NCBI GenBank assembly: GCA_950022655.1
Contig: OX465581.1
Span: 27,747,300 to 27,811,299 of the forward strand
Length of the DNA: 64,000 nucleotides
Direction of reading: 5' to 3'
Source: Alentia gelatinosa
Taxonomy: Eukaryota > Annelida > Polychaeta > Phyllodocida > Polynoidae
The notes under the pieces were generated by a model that saw nothing but the letters and a program-made list of their open reading frames with translations, was not told the DNA's origin and did no database searches. The stretch's first letter is position 1. Every line of letters starts with the position of its first letter. A program made the position numbers and the translations under genes. Of this stretch, positions 60,600 through 64,000 are shown piece by piece.

Positions 60600-61860
60600 A
60601 CCGAAATAAAAATCCCAGAACTGAAGCTATCCAGTATAAGGTCAAATGACCTACTGAACCTTATATGATAAATGGACTTGAACAAAGCCACAGGTATACC
60701 CCATGTAAAATCGGGTCCACTAAAGGCCTTACTCGTCGGTAATTTATTACTAACTACAGACTTGGTAAATTATGTTATGTGTGTAGGAATATTCTCCCAA
60801 CCTCACGAGATGAAGCGGTTACCCCAATACCGAAAACTGGAGAGCTGTCAACCTTCTCTAACTGGAGACCTATAACTGTTGTCTCAATGCTTTCAAAAGT
60901 TATGGAAAAGGTGATGCAGAAACAACTGATGGATCACCCAGTTGAACATGGGCTTATACATAAAAACCAATATGGTTTCATGCCCGGGAGATCCACCAGT
61001 CAAGCCATCTTCCATCTAACAAATGAAATGTATATAGGCATTAATAACGGCTTATATAATGTATGTACATTTGTCGACATACAAAAAGCGTTTGATAGTC
61101 TCGCATAAGAATTGTGCTGCAATAATGTTTGCCGACGACATAGCGATACTAATGACCGCAAATACCCCAGATATTGCTTCCTTTAAAATGCAACAAAATT
61201 TAGATGCAATAACTAGTTGGTGCCATATAAATAAAGCAAATGTGGGTAGGAAAACAACCAAATGACCATGTTAACCTAGCTTGTCAGATACAGGGAGACG
61301 ATCTCTAGTATGTAGAACAAATGAAATACCTAGTGATAACACAAGATAAAAAACTTGATTACAAGGTACATATAGAACACATGGTATGGGAAGTTTGGCA
61401 GAAGCTATACAAACTAAGACTATTAAAGCGTACACCCAGGGAAGTTTGAATAAAGATCTTGAAACAAATGATTATGCTCAAACTGGACTACATTGGTTAT
61501 GTTTACCTGAGTTGCTCCCAAGGTGAAGTACATAAAGTAAATACCATCTTTAATCACTGTATGCGAACTGCCACCGGAACAAGGAACATCAGAGATACCT
61601 CGATAAATGAGCTGTATGAACAGTGCAAGATACGACCACTAAGATACTCAGCTGTTAGTGCAAGTTTGTTTGTTTGTTTGTTTGGGTAGTTTAACGTCCA
61701 ATTTGTTCAATTAGACTTATGTGAATGCAAGTACGTCAGTTAATAAAATATGGGAAATGCTGCCTATAAACATACAAACGATTAAAGTCAGACAGTACTT
61801 TAAACTCTATGTAAAGGACTTCTTGTTAACGAATAGCAACTTATGGTAACGACCATTCTG
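60600..61860 (+). pseudogene. LINE reverse-transcriptase pseudogene with internal deletion
   Basis: Successive plus-strand frames give the RT domains in order: DLNKATGIPHVKSGPLK (60672), FSNWRPITVVSMLSKVMEK and NQYGFMPGRSTSQAIFHLTN (60779-61108), AFDSL, then after a junction MFADDIAIL (the Y/F-ADD catalytic box, 61125), INKANVGRKTTK and C-terminal pieces to about 61850. Between AFDSL and FADD roughly 90-100 codons usual in this family, including the G-x-P-Q-G motif, are missing, so a precise internal deletion is likely. Frameshifts and stops confirm it is dead. A 60-bp SINE tail interrupts it at 61666. Confidence 0.88.
61666..61725 (-). mobile_element. Severely 5'-truncated SINE (3' tail) with target duplication
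   Basis: TTGTTTGTTTGTTTGTTTGG followed by TAGTTTAACGTCCAATTTG is the (CAAA)n / GACGTTAAA tail on the minus strand, as in the SINE at 41759. It is flanked by TGCAAGT at 61659-61665 and 61726-61732. The LINE reading frame resumes after it (VNKIWEMLPINIQ), so the insertion postdates the LINE. Confidence 0.75.
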
Positions 61861-62512
61861 GCGCTGGTCACACACATCTCTTGTAACTGTTCTGTTTTGT
61901 ACCTAAATTTTATTTTGTGCCATTGTATTGTCTTGTCTCGTTTACTACGTCTGTACTGGAAGTGCATGTAAAAACGCCCATTAGGGTGAATTGTATTTTC
62001 ATGAAGTTGAATATTATTTTTTCTTTTTTAAATTGGTTTCCCTATTCCTATACACTTTCAAATGTAGTTCAATAGCGCTTAATAACGTTATATGCTTACT
62101 CGCCATCAAATGTGAGCCAGATCCAACCTTATCGAGTAACGTGAAACACTATGTTTTCCCTTCACTGCCCTTTGCATATGAATTTTGTAAGATACAATCT
62201 GACTGGTCTAAACGTCAACCTTGGTTAGAAAACTTCAGCCTTGGGTAGTAAACGTAAGTTATTTCACCCCCCTTAGGGTGGTGTGATCATAGAGTGCCCT
62301 GCCATAGGTATATAATAGGAATGGTGTATTACAGTAGCTTTAACTTACATAAGAAAGAATATTGGGGATGGGGGGTGTTTTGGAGAGTGTGACATAATTC
62401 TTTTTTTGGGGGGGGGGGGGGGCGGGGTGATACGAAATGATTGACGAAGTGTGATGGGAGAGGGCTCAATAAGATGCCCTAAAAAAGTGTGACATCATTT
62501 ATGGACGGCCCC
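61860..62512. other. Rest of TIR element: probable LINE 3' UTR and right end
   Basis: After the last RT codons comes T-rich DNA, then a plus-strand frame (61991-62248) with no recognised function, then the G-run and right inverted repeat. Confidence 0.4.
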
Positions 62513-64000
62513 TATCTAACTAATTCTAACTATATTGTACCAAGTAAATAGGTATAACCTATGACCTATAGTGTACCCTAGTGTTTAGTGCAGTTTGTGA
62601 CATATGTTAAAGGGTTGATTCTACCAACATGATGGATTCGTTGTGATATATCTTGGTATATCGTGTAATATCTTACAATGTTGCAATATGTTTTACCTCC
62701 GTTGTCACAAAACGTAGCCGTACAGTGGTGGGTGAATGTTTTGGTGCTCCACCACCGCGACACCTCAAGACACATCGCAACAAATAGGCACGCGATTACT
62801 CAAACCTAGCCCAATTTAGCAAGACAACCAAATCGTGACCAATCTCAATGTATCTTGTTTGTTGATGGAACCAGTACTTAATGGCAACTACCACATATAT
62901 ATAGAGAGATCATGGGTTTGTTTATTTTATATATCCACATATAATTCACCTTAGTAGGTGGTCTTTCATTATAGGATTTGCAAATCCGGGCTAATATACA
63001 ACAGATCAAAGGTGGGTGTCCAGTCACACAAGATTACATGAAACACTGACAATCAGTGTTGATAGATAAAGACAACAATCATGAAACTTCAAAATTCATA
63101 GATTACAAGTGAGAAGTGGTAATACTATGACACAGTTTAGGATGATTGACATAAACTATTATAGATAGAAAATCTGAAATTCCACTAAAGAAATTGTATA
63201 TCCCTCTAAAAAAAGGACTGATGGGAAAAAAATGGAATGGTAATGATTATGATGAGTAATGAGCAATGAGTAGTTACTTGGATATATATTCATAACTAAT
63301 ACTAATTCAGGTTGTCCGTGTAGAGATCTCGGCCCAGGCAATAACAATGGCACCAGGCTATAAATATAACAGCGTGAGAAGCTTTAACTGTGACCATGTT
63401 GGGCTACATCATATTTATAAATAAGAGTACTGGTATACTAAATGAATCTAAACAAGCCCAGAGCAGTATGTGGATTTCCTCCAATGCTCTAACTTAGTCT
63501 ATTAAGCCTCAATTCCACCAAACAACTGCTTTTTTTAGGCAAATAGACATTCCAGCCGACCTTTCGACAGACGTCGGTTGAAAAGTCTGGCCGAATGGCC
63601 TCAAAATGTGTCACTGCTCCACCGAAACCCCAGCAGACGCTCATGTGGTCGCCATATGAGCGTCTGGTGGGAGCAGATCCTCCAGGCGACGCCCCACCAG
63701 GCGCTCCAGAGAGAGCAGCGGTGAGCGGACAGTGGCGCCGGCTGGTGGACAGTGGCCACATTTCACATATTAATATCAAGTTCGCCGCTAAGCCGATAGG
63801 CGGGGCGGCATGTGGCGATACACTACGACACTCTGAACGCATATAAAGCGGAGCGGTGTGTCGCCGTGTCAGAATTTGTAAGGGAACCGTCAGAAAACGC
63901 CAAATAACTGCAGAGTTCCATGTTAAATCGAACAATGAAGGTAAATAAAGATAAGGATTGATGTTATGAATATGTATGGCACACTATGGTGCTAGAATTC
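62513..64000. other. Noncoding stretch with GC-rich end
   Basis: AT-rich to about 63500. From 63500 to 63850 the DNA is GC-richer and contains AGACGCTCATGTGGTCGCC|ATATGAGCGTCT, a short hairpin. CCTCAATTCCACCA near 63510 might be a transposon end, but no partner lies in the window. Confidence 0.35.

Larger units (their letters stand above)
60115..62512. mobile_element. TIR-bounded DNA element of about 2.4 kb (GGGGCC...TCCATAAATGA)
   Basis: The left end GGGGCCTTCCATAAATGACA faces TCATTTATGGACGGCCCC at the right, with TA on both outer flanks (a probable 2-bp target duplication). G-run tracts sit just inside each end (60141-60159; 62409-62422). GGGGCC[TG]TCCATAAAT-type termini are familiar from animal cut-and-paste transposons, but I do not assign a superfamily. 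No transposase was recognised; the interior is largely a LINE remnant, so the element is non-autonomous or has been invaded. Confidence 0.75.

Noticed and set aside
63489..63935. Overlapping frames on both strands at the right end
   Set aside because: No family recognised. GC-rich composition and a hairpin suggest repeat DNA rather than a gene.

Overview
The window looks like nuclear DNA from a marine invertebrate, most likely a mollusc (inference). Reasons: AT-rich sequence with small exons and multi-kilobase introns with GT-AG signals; no operons; many poly-G/poly-C and TA tracts; LINE and tRNA-derived SINE remains, the SINEs ending in a TTAACGTC / (CAAA)n type tail that I associate with molluscs; several TIR and foldback DNA elements. 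Nothing suggests bacterial, phage or organellar DNA.

One protein gene is well supported. It lies on the minus strand and occupies at least 5.1-25 kb, probably to 49.8 kb. Nine exons join without breaking the reading frame (49774-49818, 43846-43872, 24983-25049, 19941-20645, 9068-9127, 8006-8158, 7054-7164, 6261-6510, 5132-5276; 1563 nt, 521 codons). The last two encode the conserved core of the FAM107 family (DUF1151; vertebrate DRR1/TU3A actin-associated proteins). Unlike the short vertebrate proteins (about 130-145 residues), this one carries a long N-terminal extension: a basic segment, a 234-codon exon full of RRxS kinase sites, a lysine-rich linker and acidic stretches. One intron appears to use a GC donor. 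The true 5' end and the last C-terminal codons were not found.

Layout: 1-5.1 kb, AT-rich, nothing recognised. 5.1-9.1 kb, five or six small exons of the gene, with a LINE reverse-transcriptase remnant split by a SINE copy in one intron. 9.1-19.9 kb, a large intron with a foldback element, a SINE candidate and a GC-rich block. 19.9-20.6 kb, the largest exon. 20.6-49.8 kb, long introns holding three small exons, a CpG-rich block at 32.8-33.4 kb, a foldback repeat at 38.4 kb and an intact SINE at 41.8-42.1 kb. 50-64 kb, upstream DNA dominated by mobile-element remains: a second foldback copy, two TIR-bounded elements of about 2.1 and 2.4 kb, a LINE RNase H remnant, a perfect hairpin element and a LINE remnant with a 60-bp SINE tail inside it.

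I did not find a new defence or metabolic system. The most unusual things are the architecture of the FAM107-type gene (extension, microexons, phase-1 cassettes, GC-AG intron) and the nested transposon history of 55-62.5 kb.
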